DNA of 64,000 nucleotides from JAJXWB01 sp046349085 (GCA_046349085.1 JAXMDA010000007.1:62001-126000), one strand, 5' to 3'; counted from the stretch's first letter, positions 41,118 to 50,951 are shown. The notes: a model not told the origin generated them from the letters alone. Translations and numbers: made by a program.

Positions 41118-42496
41118 TGCCGGCCTCGCTCGTCGCGCGAAAATCGATCGCCCGGCGCCTGTTCCTCGCGGCCGCGGCCTGGATCGTCGTTATCCTGGGC
41201 GTGGCGGGCGTCCTGCTCACCGCCTATTACCGCCGCGTGTCGGAGGCGAGTTTCGACCAGCGCCTCAACGTCTACCTGCGCGCGCTCGTCGCCGATGTCG
41301 CAAGCTCCGGCGAAGATCAGCACACCGATCCCGGCGAACTGGGCGATCCCCAGTTCGATCTCGTGCAGTCCGGCTGGTACTGGCAGATCACGCGGCTCGA
41401 CAGCGAGAAGCCGCAGGTCCGCGCCTCGCGCTCACTCTTCGCCGCGCGGCTGCCGAAGCTGTCCGAAAGCGGCGTGCCGGCCGATATGGGCGGGGCGCGC
41501 GCAGGTTATGCGGCGGGCCCCGACGGACGGGATCTTCGCATCGTCGAGCGCCAGATATCGGTAGGCGACGCCGGCCTCTATCTCGTGCAGGTCGCCGCGA
41601 CGACCGAGGATCTGGAAGCCCAGATCAATCGCTTCGAGGTCGCGCTGGCTGTCGCCTTCTCGCTGCTCGCCGCCGGCCTGCTGGCCACCACGGCGTTCCA
41701 GGTCTCCTTCGGCCTGCGCCCCTTGCGGCAATTGGAGTCGGCTGTCGCCGACGTCAGGCGCGGCGCGGCGGAACGGGTGGAGGGCGACTACCCGACCGAA
41801 ATCGCGCCGCTCGCCGACGAACTGAACCTGCTGGTCTCGGCCAACAGGGAGGTCGTGGAGCGCGCGCGCACGCAGGTCGGCAATCTCGCCCATGCGCTGA
41901 AGACGCCGCTCAGCGTGCTCATCAACGAGGCCGGCGACGCGGCCGATCCGCTCGCCGGCAAGGTGCGCGAACAGGCCGCCCTCATGCGCGACCAGGTCTC
42001 GTTCTACCTCGACCGCGCCCGCGCCGCCGCCCGCGCCGGCGCAATCGGCGCGACGACCGAGGTCGGCCCGGCGCTCGACGCGCTCGGCCGCACCTTCCGC
42101 AAGATCTATCGCGAACGCGAGATCGTCTTTCCCGAAACCGCTCCCGGCCTGCGCTTTCTTGGCGAAGCCCAGGATTTCGACGATCTCGTCGGCAATCTCC
42201 TCGACAACGCCTGCAAATGGGCGGCCTCGAAGGTCCACCTGTCGCTGGCGCTCGAGCCGGCGGCGGCCGGCCGCTCCCGGCTCGTCCTCGCCATCGACGA
42301 CGACGGGCCGGGCCTCGCGCCGGGGATGCGGGCCGAGGCGATACGGCGCGGTCGCCGGCTCGACGAGACCAAGCCGGGGTCCGGCCTCGGCCTGTCCATC
42401 GTCGCCGATCTGTCGGCGGCCTATGGCGGCGCGCTGGCGCTGGAGGAAAGCCCGCTCGGGGGATTGCGGGCGGTCCTGCGGCTGCCAGCGGCGTGA
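41117..42496 (+). CDS. feuQ: FeuQ-like sensor histidine kinase
   Basis: The 459-aa product has two membrane helices (about 15-37 and 173-195) flanking a periplasmic sensor, a HAMP-like segment, the H box NLAHALKTPLSVL and the ATPase boxes NLLDNACKW, DDDGPGL and GSGLGLSI. The H box with AHALKTPL is typical of the PhoQ/FeuQ type. It is coupled to feuP by a 1-base overlap. Confidence 0.85.
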   Translation: MPASLVARKSIARRLFLAAAAWIVVILGVAGVLLTAYYRRVSEASFDQRLNVYLRALVADVASSGEDQHTDPGELGDPQFDLVQSGWYWQITRLDSEKPQVRASRSLFAARLPKLSESGVPADMGGARAGYAAGPDGRDLRIVERQISVGDAGLYLVQVAATTEDLEAQINRFEVALAVAFSLLAAGLLATTAFQVSFGLRPLRQLESAVADVRRGAAERVEGDYPTEIAPLADELNLLVSANREVVERARTQVGNLAHALKTPLSVLINEAGDAADPLAGKVREQAALMRDQVSFYLDRARAAARAGAIGATTEVGPALDALGRTFRKIYREREIVFPETAPGLRFLGEAQDFDDLVGNLLDNACKWAASKVHLSLALEPAAAGRSRLVLAIDDDGPGLAPGMRAEAIRRGRRLDETKPGSGLGLSIVADLSAAYGGALALEESPLGGLRAVLRLPAA

Positions 42497-42576
42497 CGGC
42501 CAGACTTTCGCCCGATTTTTCGCGTGTATGCGGCCCGCCGGGCCGGGGCCTTGCTTCGGCCGATGGAGATTCGCAC

Positions 42577-43044
42577 GTGAAAATTCTGAATTTGATTTGT
42601 ATCGGCCTTATCGGGATGGCTTTGTCCGGCTGCGCCTCGACCTCCGGCCCGAACGAAGCGGGCGGCACGGTTTTGGGCGCCGGCGCCGGCGCGATCGCGG
42701 GCGGCCTGATCGGCGGCGCGGTCGGCGGCTCGGGCGGCACGGTGGTCGGCGCCGTCACCGGCGCGGCGATCGGCGGGCTCGCCGGCAACGCCATCGGTCG
42801 CGATCTTGACGAGCAGGACCGCATGGCCGCGATCGAGGCGCAGGACGCCGCCTTCGAATCGGGCAAGCGTCGCCCCTGGCGCGGCCAGCGCGCGTACGGC
42901 TACATCGAGCCGGGCGTCGAATTCGACGACACCCGCGGTCATTGCCGCCGCTATACGCACCGCATCTACATTGACGGGCGTCCGCGCGCCGCCGAAGGCG
43001 TCGCCTGCCGCGGCCCGGACGGCGCATGGCAGATCGTGAGCTGA
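42577..43044 (+). CDS. Glycine-zipper 17-kDa surface-antigen-like lipoprotein
   Basis: The 155-aa product has a lipobox (ALSGC, Cys19), a glycine-zipper membrane segment (about 28-75, GAGAGAIAGGLIGGAVGG) and a C-terminal basic part (YTHRIYIDGRPR...GAWQIV) typical of the Rickettsia 17-kDa antigen family. It is an outer-membrane lipoprotein of unknown role. The GTG start follows GATGGAGA. A terminator follows. Confidence 0.85.
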   Translation: MKILNLICIGLIGMALSGCASTSGPNEAGGTVLGAGAGAIAGGLIGGAVGGSGGTVVGAVTGAAIGGLAGNAIGRDLDEQDRMAAIEAQDAAFESGKRRPWRGQRAYGYIEPGVEFDDTRGHCRRYTHRIYIDGRPRAAEGVACRGPDGAWQIVS

Positions 43045-43065
43045 GCCGCTCCGGATACGAAATCC

Positions 43066-43093
43066 AAGGCCGCTGCCAGCAGCGGCCTTTTTG
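43066..43093 (+). terminator. Rho-independent terminator after the 17-kDa lipoprotein
   Basis: A perfect 10-bp stem AAGGCCGCTG/CAGCGGCCTT with a 4-base loop is followed by TTTT. It starts 22 bases after the stop codon. Confidence 0.9.
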
Positions 43094-43197
43094 TTGAAGT
43101 TCTGTCTGAGACAATTCGCGCATTCCCTTGCGCGCCGAGGCAGGATAGACGGACGTAACGCCCGGCCACATTCGGGCATTCAAGCCGCGAACGCATC

Positions 43198-43674
43198 ATG
43201 ACCCGCAAGCAGCGCCGCCTCGTCTTCATCGCCGCCGCCCTCGCGGCGCTCGGCTGCGCGCTCGGCCTCGTGCTGTTCGCCATGCGCGACAATATCGTCT
43301 TTTTCTATTCGCCGACCGAACTGGCCGCCAAGCAACTGGCGCCTGGAACGCGCGTGCGCGTCGGCGGCCTGGTGAGGGACGGCTCGCTTGTCCGCGGCGC
43401 CGGCAAGCAGGTGACCTTCGCCATCACCGACACCGGCGAAAAGGACGTGTCCGTGACCTACGACGGCATCCTGCCCGACCTGTTCCGCGAAGGGCAGGGC
43501 GTGGTGGCCGAAGGCGCGCTTGACGCCAGGGGCGTCATCAAGGCCGACAATGTGCTAGCCAAGCACGACGAACGCTACATGCCCCGCGAAGTCGCCGACG
43601 CCTTGAAGAAGCAGGGCGTCTGGAACGAAGGGCAGGCCGCCGCCAAGGGCGACGCGAAGCAGGGCGGCAAATGA
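43198..43674 (+). CDS. ccmE: Cytochrome c maturation haem chaperone CcmE
   Basis: CcmE binds haem covalently in the periplasm and hands it to the CcmF/CcmH lyase. The 158-aa product has one N-terminal membrane helix and the haem-binding His123 and Tyr127 in AKHDERYMP. It overlaps ccmH by 4 bases. Normally ccmI lies before and ccmF between these genes; both are absent here. Confidence 0.95.
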   Translation: MTRKQRRLVFIAAALAALGCALGLVLFAMRDNIVFFYSPTELAAKQLAPGTRVRVGGLVRDGSLVRGAGKQVTFAITDTGEKDVSVTYDGILPDLFREGQGVVAEGALDARGVIKADNVLAKHDERYMPREVADALKKQGVWNEGQAAAKGDAKQGGK

Positions 43675-44165
43675 GGCGCTTGCATGTAGTCCTGCTCGGT
43701 CTGGCGATGGCGCTTGCCGCGCCGTTCGCCGCCCAGGCGGTGCAGCCCGACGAGATTCTCCCCGATCCGGCCCTGGAGCACCGCGCGCGCGAAATCTCCG
43801 GCGGCGTGCGCTGCATGGTCTGCCAGAACGAGAATATCGACGATTCGAACGCCCCGCTGGCGCGCGACCTGCGCCTGCTGGTGCGCGAGCGCCTGAAGAA
43901 GGGCGACAGCGACGATCAGGTGCGCGACTACCTCGTCGCCCGCTATGGCGATTTCGTTCTGCTGAAGCCGCCGCTGCGTCCCTACACGCTGATCCTGTGG
44001 ATCACGCCCGTGCTTGTGCTCCTGGGCGCGGCTGGATTCACGATTGCGAGACTGCGCGCCCAAAGGCCGGCGTCCGTGACGGCTCTGACCGAGGCGGAAC
44101 GCGCGGAACTCGCGCGGATAGAAGGCGCGGATGAAAGCGCCGATGGGCCGATTACAAAAGCTTAA
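43671..44165 (+). CDS. ccmH: Cytochrome c maturation thioredoxin-like protein CcmH
   Basis: CcmH reduces the cysteines of apocytochrome c and works with CcmF. The 164-aa product has a signal or membrane anchor, the active pair Cys48/Cys51 in RCMVCQNE and a C-terminal membrane helix (about 103-123). It starts inside the ccmE stop (ATGA), which shows that the usual ccmF gene has been removed without leaving a gap. Confidence 0.95.
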   Translation: MRRLHVVLLGLAMALAAPFAAQAVQPDEILPDPALEHRAREISGGVRCMVCQNENIDDSNAPLARDLRLLVRERLKKGDSDDQVRDYLVARYGDFVLLKPPLRPYTLILWITPVLVLLGAAGFTIARLRAQRPASVTALTEAERAELARIEGADESADGPITKA

Positions 44166-44272
44166 TCTCGCGGTCACGCGCATGTAAGGGGCCGGTCCCC
44201 ATCTTCTCCCTCGACGGCGGGGCGAACCTCGCCAGACACGGCGGGGCGAACTCGCCGAACGGAGAAGAATTC

Positions 44273-45799
44273 ATGACTGTCCGCAATATCGAGCCCGTTC
44301 CTTCGGAAGGTTTTTCGTTGCCGCGTCCGCGTACGCGCGCCCGCGTCCTGTTGATGGGCGCCGTTTCCGCTCTGGCGCTTGGCGGCGCCGCGCTCAACAC
44401 CTCGCTCGTGGCGCTTCCGGCGCATGCCGAGGCCCCGCTCAACCAGGCGATCGCGCCGACAGGCCCGGCTTCCTTCGCCGATCTCGTGGATCGGGTGAAG
44501 GGCGCCGTGGTGTCCGTGCGCGTCAAGACCGTGCAAACCGATTCGTCCGACGAAGATGGTTCCGGCATGCCGCATTTCGGCCAGGGCGATCCGATGGAGC
44601 GCTTCTTCAGGCAGTTTGGCGGTCGCGACCAGTTTCGCAACAAGCCGCAGAAGGGCATGTCGCTCGGCTCGGGGTTCATCATCTCGGCCGACGGCTATGT
44701 CGTGACCAACAATCACGTCGTGCAGAACGGTTCCGACGTCGAGCTCGTGCTCGACAACGGCAAGACGGTCGGCGCGAAGATCATCGGCACGGACAAGAAG
44801 ACAGACCTCGCGCTCCTCAAGATCAAGGACGCCGGGACCTACCCGTTCGTGCAATTCGGAGCCAAGACGCCGCGAGTCGGCGACTGGGTCGTGGCGGTCG
44901 GCAATCCCTTCGGTCTCGGCGGCACCGTGACCGCCGGCATCGTGTCGGCGCGCGGCCGCGATATCGGCTCGGGGCCCTATGACGATTTCCTGCAGATCGA
45001 CGCGCCAGTGAACCGTGGCAATTCCGGCGGCCCGACTTTCGACGCCAACGGCCAGGTCGTCGGCGTCAACACGGCGATCTTCTCGCCCTCGGGCGGCTCG
45101 GTCGGCATCGGCTTCGCCATTCCGGCGGACACCGCCAAGCAGGTGGTGGCCGAACTGAAAGACAAGGGCGTCGTTTCGCGCGGCTATATCGGCGTGCAGA
45201 TCCAGCCGGTGACGCAGGATATCGCCGATGGTCTCGGCCTGAAGGACACCAAGGGCGCGCTCGTCGCCGAGGCCAAGAGCGGCCCGGCGGCTGAGGCCGG
45301 CGTGAAGTCCGGCGACGTCATCGTCGCGGTCAACGGCGAGAAGATCGACGGCCCGCGCGAGCTTGCCCGCAAGATCGCCGGCATCGGCCCGGACAAGAAG
45401 GTGGACCTCACCTATCTGCGCGGCGGCTCGGAGAAGACCGTCGCCGTGACGCTCGGCAAGCTGCCGGGCGAGCGCGAAGCCAAGGCGGACCGCTCCGACA
45501 GCGCCGAGCCCGCGTCGATGGCGAGCTACGGCCTCGAGCTGGCGCCGGCCGCGGCGGTGCCTGGCGCCGGCAAGACCGGCGTCGTTGTGGCCGATGTCGA
45601 CCCCGATGGCGCCGGCGCCCAGAAGGGCCTGCGCACGGGCGACGTGATTCTCGAGGCGGCGGGCAAGCCCGTCTCCACGCCGGCGCAAGTCGTCTCGGCG
45701 ATCAAGGACGCCCGCGCCGAGGGACAGAAGGCCGTTCTGCTGCGGGTCAAGAGCGGCGACGCCACGCGCTTCGTGGCTCTGGCGACCCGCGCCTCGTAA
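44273..45799 (+). CDS. degP: DegP/HtrA periplasmic serine protease
   Basis: The 508-aa product has an N-terminal export signal (about 26-52), a trypsin-like domain with His148 (TNNHVV), Asp178 (KTDLALL) and Ser251 (RGNSGGP), and two PDZ domains (about 300-390 and 420-505). It degrades or refolds damaged envelope proteins. The order ccm-degP-regulator-kinase-glnE is conserved in Rhizobiales. Two hairpins follow the gene. Confidence 0.95.
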   Translation: MTVRNIEPVPSEGFSLPRPRTRARVLLMGAVSALALGGAALNTSLVALPAHAEAPLNQAIAPTGPASFADLVDRVKGAVVSVRVKTVQTDSSDEDGSGMPHFGQGDPMERFFRQFGGRDQFRNKPQKGMSLGSGFIISADGYVVTNNHVVQNGSDVELVLDNGKTVGAKIIGTDKKTDLALLKIKDAGTYPFVQFGAKTPRVGDWVVAVGNPFGLGGTVTAGIVSARGRDIGSGPYDDFLQIDAPVNRGNSGGPTFDANGQVVGVNTAIFSPSGGSVGIGFAIPADTAKQVVAELKDKGVVSRGYIGVQIQPVTQDIADGLGLKDTKGALVAEAKSGPAAEAGVKSGDVIVAVNGEKIDGPRELARKIAGIGPDKKVDLTYLRGGSEKTVAVTLGKLPGEREAKADRSDSAEPASMASYGLELAPAAAVPGAGKTGVVVADVDPDGAGAQKGLRTGDVILEAAGKPVSTPAQVVSAIKDARAEGQKAVLLRVKSGDATRFVALATRAS

Positions 45800-45812
45800 A
45801 AGGCGCCCATTC

Positions 45813-45842
45813 GAGATCGCGGTCCGCCCTGTCCGCGATCTC
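45813..45842 (+). terminator. Hairpin after degP
   Basis: A perfect 10-bp stem GAGATCGCGG/CCGCGATCTC with a 10-base loop lies 14 bases past the stop. It lacks its own T run and probably acts with the next hairpin. Confidence 0.55.
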
Positions 45843-45846
45843 AATG

Positions 45847-45887
45847 AACGGCAGGCCGAGCCCCCTTCCGGCCTGCCGTTTTCTTTT
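45847..45887 (+). terminator. Rho-independent terminator after degP
   Basis: An 11-bp perfect stem AACGGCAGGCC/GGCCTGCCGTT with a 12-base loop is followed by TTCTTTT. It ends 13 bases before the next gene, so that gene needs its own promoter or readthrough. Confidence 0.8.
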
Positions 45888-45899
45888 CGGAGCGGCTAT

Positions 45900-46592
45900 A
45901 TGTCGGACATGCGACTTCTCGTTATCGAAGACGATTCCGAAGCGGCCGCCTATCTCGTGAAGGCTTTTCGCGAGCAGGGCCACGTCGCCGACCACGCCGC
46001 CGACGGCCTCGACGGCTATGCGCGCGCATCCGAGGGCGACTACGACGTGCTCATCGTCGACCGGATGCTGCCCAAGCTCGACGGCCTTTCGCTGGTTTCG
46101 AGCCTGCGCGCGCAAAAAATCGAAACGCCGGCGCTGATCCTGTCCGCGCTGGGACAGGTCGACGACCGCGTGAAGGGACTTCGCGCGGGCGGCGACGACT
46201 ACCTGCCGAAGCCATACGCTTTTTCCGAACTGCTCGCGCGCGTGGAAGCGCTGGGCCGTCGCAAGGGAGGCGCGGGCGCGCAGGAAACCGTTTACCGCGT
46301 CGCCGATCTCGAACTGGATCGCCTGTCCCACAAGCTGACGCGCGGCGCCAAGGAAATCCCGCTGCAGCCGCGCGAGTTCCGCCTGCTCGAATATCTGATG
46401 AAACATGCGGGCCAGGTGGTGACGCGCACCATGCTGCTCGAAAACGTCTGGGACTATCATTTCGATCCGCAGACCAACGTGATCGACGTGCATATCTCGC
46501 GCCTGCGCTCCAAGATCGACAAGGGCCATGAGCCGCCGCTGCTGCACACGATCCGCGGCGCGGGCTACATGATCCGCGACGGCGCGGCGTGA
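45900..46592 (+). CDS. OmpR-family response regulator
   Basis: The 230-aa product has a receiver domain (VIEDD, Asp in LIVDRMLP, Lys in LPKPY) and a winged-helix domain (NVIDVHISRLRSKID). It pairs with the kinase it overlaps by 4 bases. The pair lies between degP and glnE as in other Rhizobiales, so a role in envelope stress is plausible, but its targets are unknown. Confidence 0.9.
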   Translation: MSDMRLLVIEDDSEAAAYLVKAFREQGHVADHAADGLDGYARASEGDYDVLIVDRMLPKLDGLSLVSSLRAQKIETPALILSALGQVDDRVKGLRAGGDDYLPKPYAFSELLARVEALGRRKGGAGAQETVYRVADLELDRLSHKLTRGAKEIPLQPREFRLLEYLMKHAGQVVTRTMLLENVWDYHFDPQTNVIDVHISRLRSKIDKGHEPPLLHTIRGAGYMIRDGAA

Positions 46593-48022
46593 CCGCCCTG
46601 CTCAAACTCTTCCGCACCACGGCCTTCAAGCTCGCGGTCGTCTATTCCATCGTCTTCGCCGTGGCGGCGAGCCTCGTCGTCATGAATGTCGGGCGCAACG
46701 TGCGCGGCGTTCTCGAGGATCAGATTTCCGAAACGATCGACGCGGATATCCGCGGCCTGTCAGACCAATATGCGCAGGGCGGCGTCCAGCAGATCGTGCA
46801 GTCCATAGAGCGGCGCATTCGCCAGCCCGGCGGCGACATCTATCTTCTGACGACATTTGCCGGCGAGCCGATCGTCGGCAACGTCGCGTCGCTGCCGACT
46901 GCGACATTGTCGAGCGAAGGCCTCGTCGAGACGACCTATCAGCGCCCCGGCGAAAAGGAAGCGCGCCGCCGCGCGCTGGTTCGCGTCTTCGTACTTCCCG
47001 GCAATTATCGCTTGCTCGTCGGCCACGACGTCGAGGAACTCGAGCGGCTGCGCAAGATCTTGCGGCGCGCGCTCGGCAATTCGCTGATCTGGCTGGTGGC
47101 GATCGGCGCCGTGGGCGGTCTTTTCGTCGCGCGCCGCGTTCTCATCCGCGTCGACGCCATGTCGGAATCGGCAGCCGTCATCATGCGCGGCGACCTGTCG
47201 AAGCGCCTGCCGGTCGCAGGATCGGGCGACGAAATGGATCGTCTCGCGGAAAACCTCAACGCCATGCTGGCGCGCATCGAGGCGCTGCTCAGCGGCATGA
47301 AGGAAGTTTCCGACAATATTGCGCATGATCTGCGCACGCCGTTGACGCGCCTGCGCAACAACGCCGACGCGGCCATGCGCCAGACCGGCGATACGGAGGC
47401 GCTGCGCGAGGCGCTGGAGAAGGTCATCGGCGAGGCCGACGGCCTGATGCGCATTTTCGACGCGCTGCTGACGATCGCGCGCGCCGAATCCGGCAGCGGC
47501 CCGAAGATGGAGGCGCTCGATGTCAGCCGCGTTGCCGAGGACGTCGCCGAACTTTACGAAGCGGCGGCGGAGGAGCGCGGCGTCGCCTTCGCTTGCGCCA
47601 TCGAGCCCGGCCTTGTTGTGCGCGGCAATCGCGAACTGATCGCGCAGACGCTGGCCAACCTTCTCGACAATGGTTTGAAATACGGAACGCCGGCTGCCTC
47701 GGGCGCCGCGCCGGAATTGCGGCTCGTCCTGCGACGCCAGGGCCAGCTCGTCCGACTGTCGGTCGAGGATCGAGGCCCGGGGGTGCCGGCCGCCGACCGA
47801 GACCGTGTGCTCGACCGTTTCGTCCGGCTCGAAGCCTCGCGCACGCTGCCGGGCTCCGGCCTCGGCCTGTCGCTGGCTGCGGCGATTGCGCATCTGCACG
47901 GCGGCGCATTGCGGCTCGAAGACAATGCGCCGGGCCTGCGCGCCGTGCTAGAGATTCCCGCGACGCTGGCGCCGCCGCAGGTCGGTCGGCAGGGAGGCAT
48001 GACGCGTGCAGGAACGGGTTGA
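46589..48022 (+). CDS. Two-component sensor histidine kinase
   Basis: The 477-aa product has two membrane helices (about 12-32 and 163-183), a HAMP domain, the H box NIAHDLRTPLTRLRNN and complete ATPase boxes (LLDNGLKYG, VEDRGPGVP, GSGLGLSL). It starts with a GTG inside the regulator stop and itself overlaps glnE by 17 bases, so the three genes are one transcription unit. Confidence 0.9.
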   Translation: MTALLKLFRTTAFKLAVVYSIVFAVAASLVVMNVGRNVRGVLEDQISETIDADIRGLSDQYAQGGVQQIVQSIERRIRQPGGDIYLLTTFAGEPIVGNVASLPTATLSSEGLVETTYQRPGEKEARRRALVRVFVLPGNYRLLVGHDVEELERLRKILRRALGNSLIWLVAIGAVGGLFVARRVLIRVDAMSESAAVIMRGDLSKRLPVAGSGDEMDRLAENLNAMLARIEALLSGMKEVSDNIAHDLRTPLTRLRNNADAAMRQTGDTEALREALEKVIGEADGLMRIFDALLTIARAESGSGPKMEALDVSRVAEDVAELYEAAAEERGVAFACAIEPGLVVRGNRELIAQTLANLLDNGLKYGTPAASGAAPELRLVLRRQGQLVRLSVEDRGPGVPAADRDRVLDRFVRLEASRTLPGSGLGLSLAAAIAHLHGGALRLEDNAPGLRAVLEIPATLAPPQVGRQGGMTRAGTG

Positions 48023-50951
48023 GGCGGGCGAAAGCGCTTTCTGGCGGCGGCTGAAGCCTTCGCCGCTCATCGCGGACAAGAAATCCGCCGCCTCAAAGAT
48101 GCAAGACCTGATAGAGGCCGCGCACGGAGACGAACTTCTCGCGCGGCTTCTGTCCGAACCCGGCGTCGCAGCGCTGTTGGGAGCGCTCGCCGACCATTCG
48201 CCGTTCCTCTGGCGCCTTGCGGCCGGCGATCCTGCGCGTCTCCGCGAAATGCTGACGGGCGATCCGGACAGGACATTTGCCGCCGCGCTCGAGACGCTCG
48301 CAAGGGAGTGCGCCGGCATCGACGACGAGGCGGCTTTGATGAAGCGGCTGCGTCGCGCGCGTCAGTTCGGCGCGCTTTACATCGCGCTCGCAGACCTTGG
48401 CGGTCTGTGGTCGCTCGCGCAGGTTACCGGCGCGCTGACGGCGGCGGCCGACGCCTATGTCGCCGCGACCCTCGATTTCCTGTTGCGCCGCGCCGCCGCC
48501 GACGGACGGTTCGAGCCGGCCGACCGCGCGCGTCCCGCAACGGATTGCGGCCTCGTCGTGCTCGCCCTCGGCAAGCACGGCGCGGGCGAACTCAACTATT
48601 CCAGCGATGTCGACCTCGTCGTCTTCTACGATCCGGACATTGCGGCCGAGCGCCTTGCCGGCGGCGAACCCGGTCCGTTCTACGTCAGGCTGACGCGCTC
48701 GCTCGCGCGCATTCTCTCGGAACGTACGGGCGATGGCTACGTCCTGCGCGTAGACCTGCGTCTGCGTCCCGATCCTGGCTCGACGGCCGTGGCCGTCTCG
48801 TTGCCCGGCGCGCTTTCCTATTACGAAACGCTCGGTCAGAACTGGGAGCGCGCCGCCATGATCAAGGCGCGCCCCATTGCCGGACAAGTGGAGCTTGGCG
48901 CGCGCTTTCTCGAGGAACTCCGGCCATTCATCTGGCGCCGCTATTTCGACTATGCGGCGATATCGGACATTCACGCGATGAAGCGGCAGATTCACGCCGT
49001 GCGCGGCCATGCCGAAGTCGTGGTGCCGGGCCATGACGTCAAGCTCGGCCGCGGCGGCATTCGCGAGATCGAATTCTTCGTCCAGACCCAGCAGTTGATC
49101 TTTGGCGGCCGCAGGCCAGAACTGCGCGGCCGACGCACCGTGGACATGCTGGCCGCGCTTGCCGCCGACAATTGGGTGTCGCCGCAAGCGCGCGATGAAC
49201 TGACTGAATCCTATGCGGTCCTGCGCACGGTGGAACATCGTCTGCAGATGATCGCCGACGAGCAGACCCAGCGCCTGCCCTCCGACGACAAGGACCTTGC
49301 GCGCTTCGCCAAGTTTTGTGGCCGCTCGACGTACAGGAAATTCGAAACCTGGCTGACCGGACATTTCCGTAAGGTAGAGCTCCACTATGCGCGTCTGTTC
49401 GAGCGCGAGCCGGGACTCGATGCGGAAAAGGGCAGCCTTGTCTTTACCGGCGTCGCCGACGATCCCGAAACGCTCGAAACGCTCGCGCGCATGGGGTTCA
49501 AGGATCCTCCCCTCGCAGCCGAAACCGTGCGCGGCTGGCACTTCGGCCGCAGAGCGGCGGTGCAGACCGCGCGAGCCCGCGAGGTCTTGACGGAACTCGT
49601 TCCCGATCTCCTGGAATCGCTGGCGGGCTCCGGCGATCCGGACGCCGCGCTCGCGGCCTTCGACGCCGCGCTCGGCCATATGCCCGCAGCGATCGAATTG
49701 TTTTCGATCCTGCGCTCGAACGCGCGCCTACGTGATCTCTTTGGCGACGTCCTAGGCGCGGCGCCACGGCTGGCGGCCATCGTCGCCAAGTCGCCGCATG
49801 TGCTCGACGCCGTCATCGATCCGCGCTTTTTCGGCTCAGCGCTCGATCGCGCCTATTTCGACGAGCATGCGCGGCGCCTGTACACCATCGAACAATACGA
49901 AGACTTCCTCGACGCGGCGCGGCTCATCGCGCAGGAAAACCTTTTCTCCGTCGGCGTGCGGGCGTTGTCTGGCGCCATCGATCCTGTCGATGCAGGCCCG
50001 GCGTTCTCGGCGTTGGCCGATTGCCTGCTGAGCGCGACTCTGGACCACGTCGTGCGGGCTTTCGAGGCCGAATACGGCCGCGTGCCGAGAGGTCGCGTCG
50101 CGGTCATGGCGTTGGGCAAGCTCGGCTCGCGAGAGACGACCGCCACCTCGGATCTCGACCTCGTGATCATTTACGACTTCGACCAGGACAAGCCGGAGTC
50201 GGACGGCCGCCGCTCGCTGCATGCGGTCCAGTATTACACGCGCCTGACGCAACGTCTGATTTCCGCGCTGACCGTGTCGACGCGCCGTGGGACGCTCTAC
50301 GATGTCGACATGCGGCTGCGCCCGTCGGGCAAAAAGGGGCCGGTCGCCGTTCAATTGTCGAGCTTCGTGCAATATCAGCGCGAAGAGGCGGAGACTTGGG
50401 AAAAGATGGCGATTTCGCGCGCCCGGCCGATTTGCGGCGACGCGACATTGCTGGATGATCTTCAGGCCGCGATCGCGACATCGTTGTCTGAACGTCGCGA
50501 CGCCAGGACGCTGGCGCGCGACATCCGGGAGATGCGCGAATTGATCGCCAGGGAGAAGGGCGACGCGGATCGCGCCGATCTCAAGCTCTACCGCGGCGGC
50601 CTCGTCGATGTGGAGTTCATCGCGCAATTTCTTGTTCTTGCCCACGCCGTCGATCACAACGATCTGCTGGTCGCAGGGACATCGGATATTCTGCGTCGCG
50701 CTGCGTCCGCCGGATTGCTGGCGTCGGGCGATGCAGAAACCCTTCTGGCGGCGCACCGGCTCTATACGGACGTGGTGCAGATGCAGCGAATCCTTCTGCC
50801 GCTCGACATGAAGCCGGATGCGGCTCCGCCCGCCGTGCGTCGCCGGATCGCCACCAGCGCCGGGCTGCCGGACGAAAAGCAGCTCAATGCGGAAATCGCA
50901 GACCGGGCGAAGAACATCGCGGCGATATTCAAGCGACTGCTTGCTGGCTGA
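48006..50951 (+). CDS. glnE: Bifunctional glutamine synthetase adenylyltransferase/adenylyl-removing enzyme
   Basis: GlnE switches glutamine synthetase off and on by adding or removing AMP, following the PII signal. The 981-aa product has both nucleotidyltransferase domains, with the motifs GKHGAGELNYSSDVDL (about 189-205) and GKLGSRETTATSDLDL (about 704-720), so both activities should be intact. The GTG start overlaps the kinase. Its last 23 bases overlap the convergent PleC-like kinase gene. Confidence 0.95.
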   Translation: MQERVEAGESAFWRRLKPSPLIADKKSAASKMQDLIEAAHGDELLARLLSEPGVAALLGALADHSPFLWRLAAGDPARLREMLTGDPDRTFAAALETLARECAGIDDEAALMKRLRRARQFGALYIALADLGGLWSLAQVTGALTAAADAYVAATLDFLLRRAAADGRFEPADRARPATDCGLVVLALGKHGAGELNYSSDVDLVVFYDPDIAAERLAGGEPGPFYVRLTRSLARILSERTGDGYVLRVDLRLRPDPGSTAVAVSLPGALSYYETLGQNWERAAMIKARPIAGQVELGARFLEELRPFIWRRYFDYAAISDIHAMKRQIHAVRGHAEVVVPGHDVKLGRGGIREIEFFVQTQQLIFGGRRPELRGRRTVDMLAALAADNWVSPQARDELTESYAVLRTVEHRLQMIADEQTQRLPSDDKDLARFAKFCGRSTYRKFETWLTGHFRKVELHYARLFEREPGLDAEKGSLVFTGVADDPETLETLARMGFKDPPLAAETVRGWHFGRRAAVQTARAREVLTELVPDLLESLAGSGDPDAALAAFDAALGHMPAAIELFSILRSNARLRDLFGDVLGAAPRLAAIVAKSPHVLDAVIDPRFFGSALDRAYFDEHARRLYTIEQYEDFLDAARLIAQENLFSVGVRALSGAIDPVDAGPAFSALADCLLSATLDHVVRAFEAEYGRVPRGRVAVMALGKLGSRETTATSDLDLVIIYDFDQDKPESDGRRSLHAVQYYTRLTQRLISALTVSTRRGTLYDVDMRLRPSGKKGPVAVQLSSFVQYQREEAETWEKMAISRARPICGDATLLDDLQAAIATSLSERRDARTLARDIREMRELIAREKGDADRADLKLYRGGLVDVEFIAQFLVLAHAVDHNDLLVAGTSDILRRAASAGLLASGDAETLLAAHRLYTDVVQMQRILLPLDMKPDAAPPAVRRRIATSAGLPDEKQLNAEIADRAKNIAAIFKRLLAG

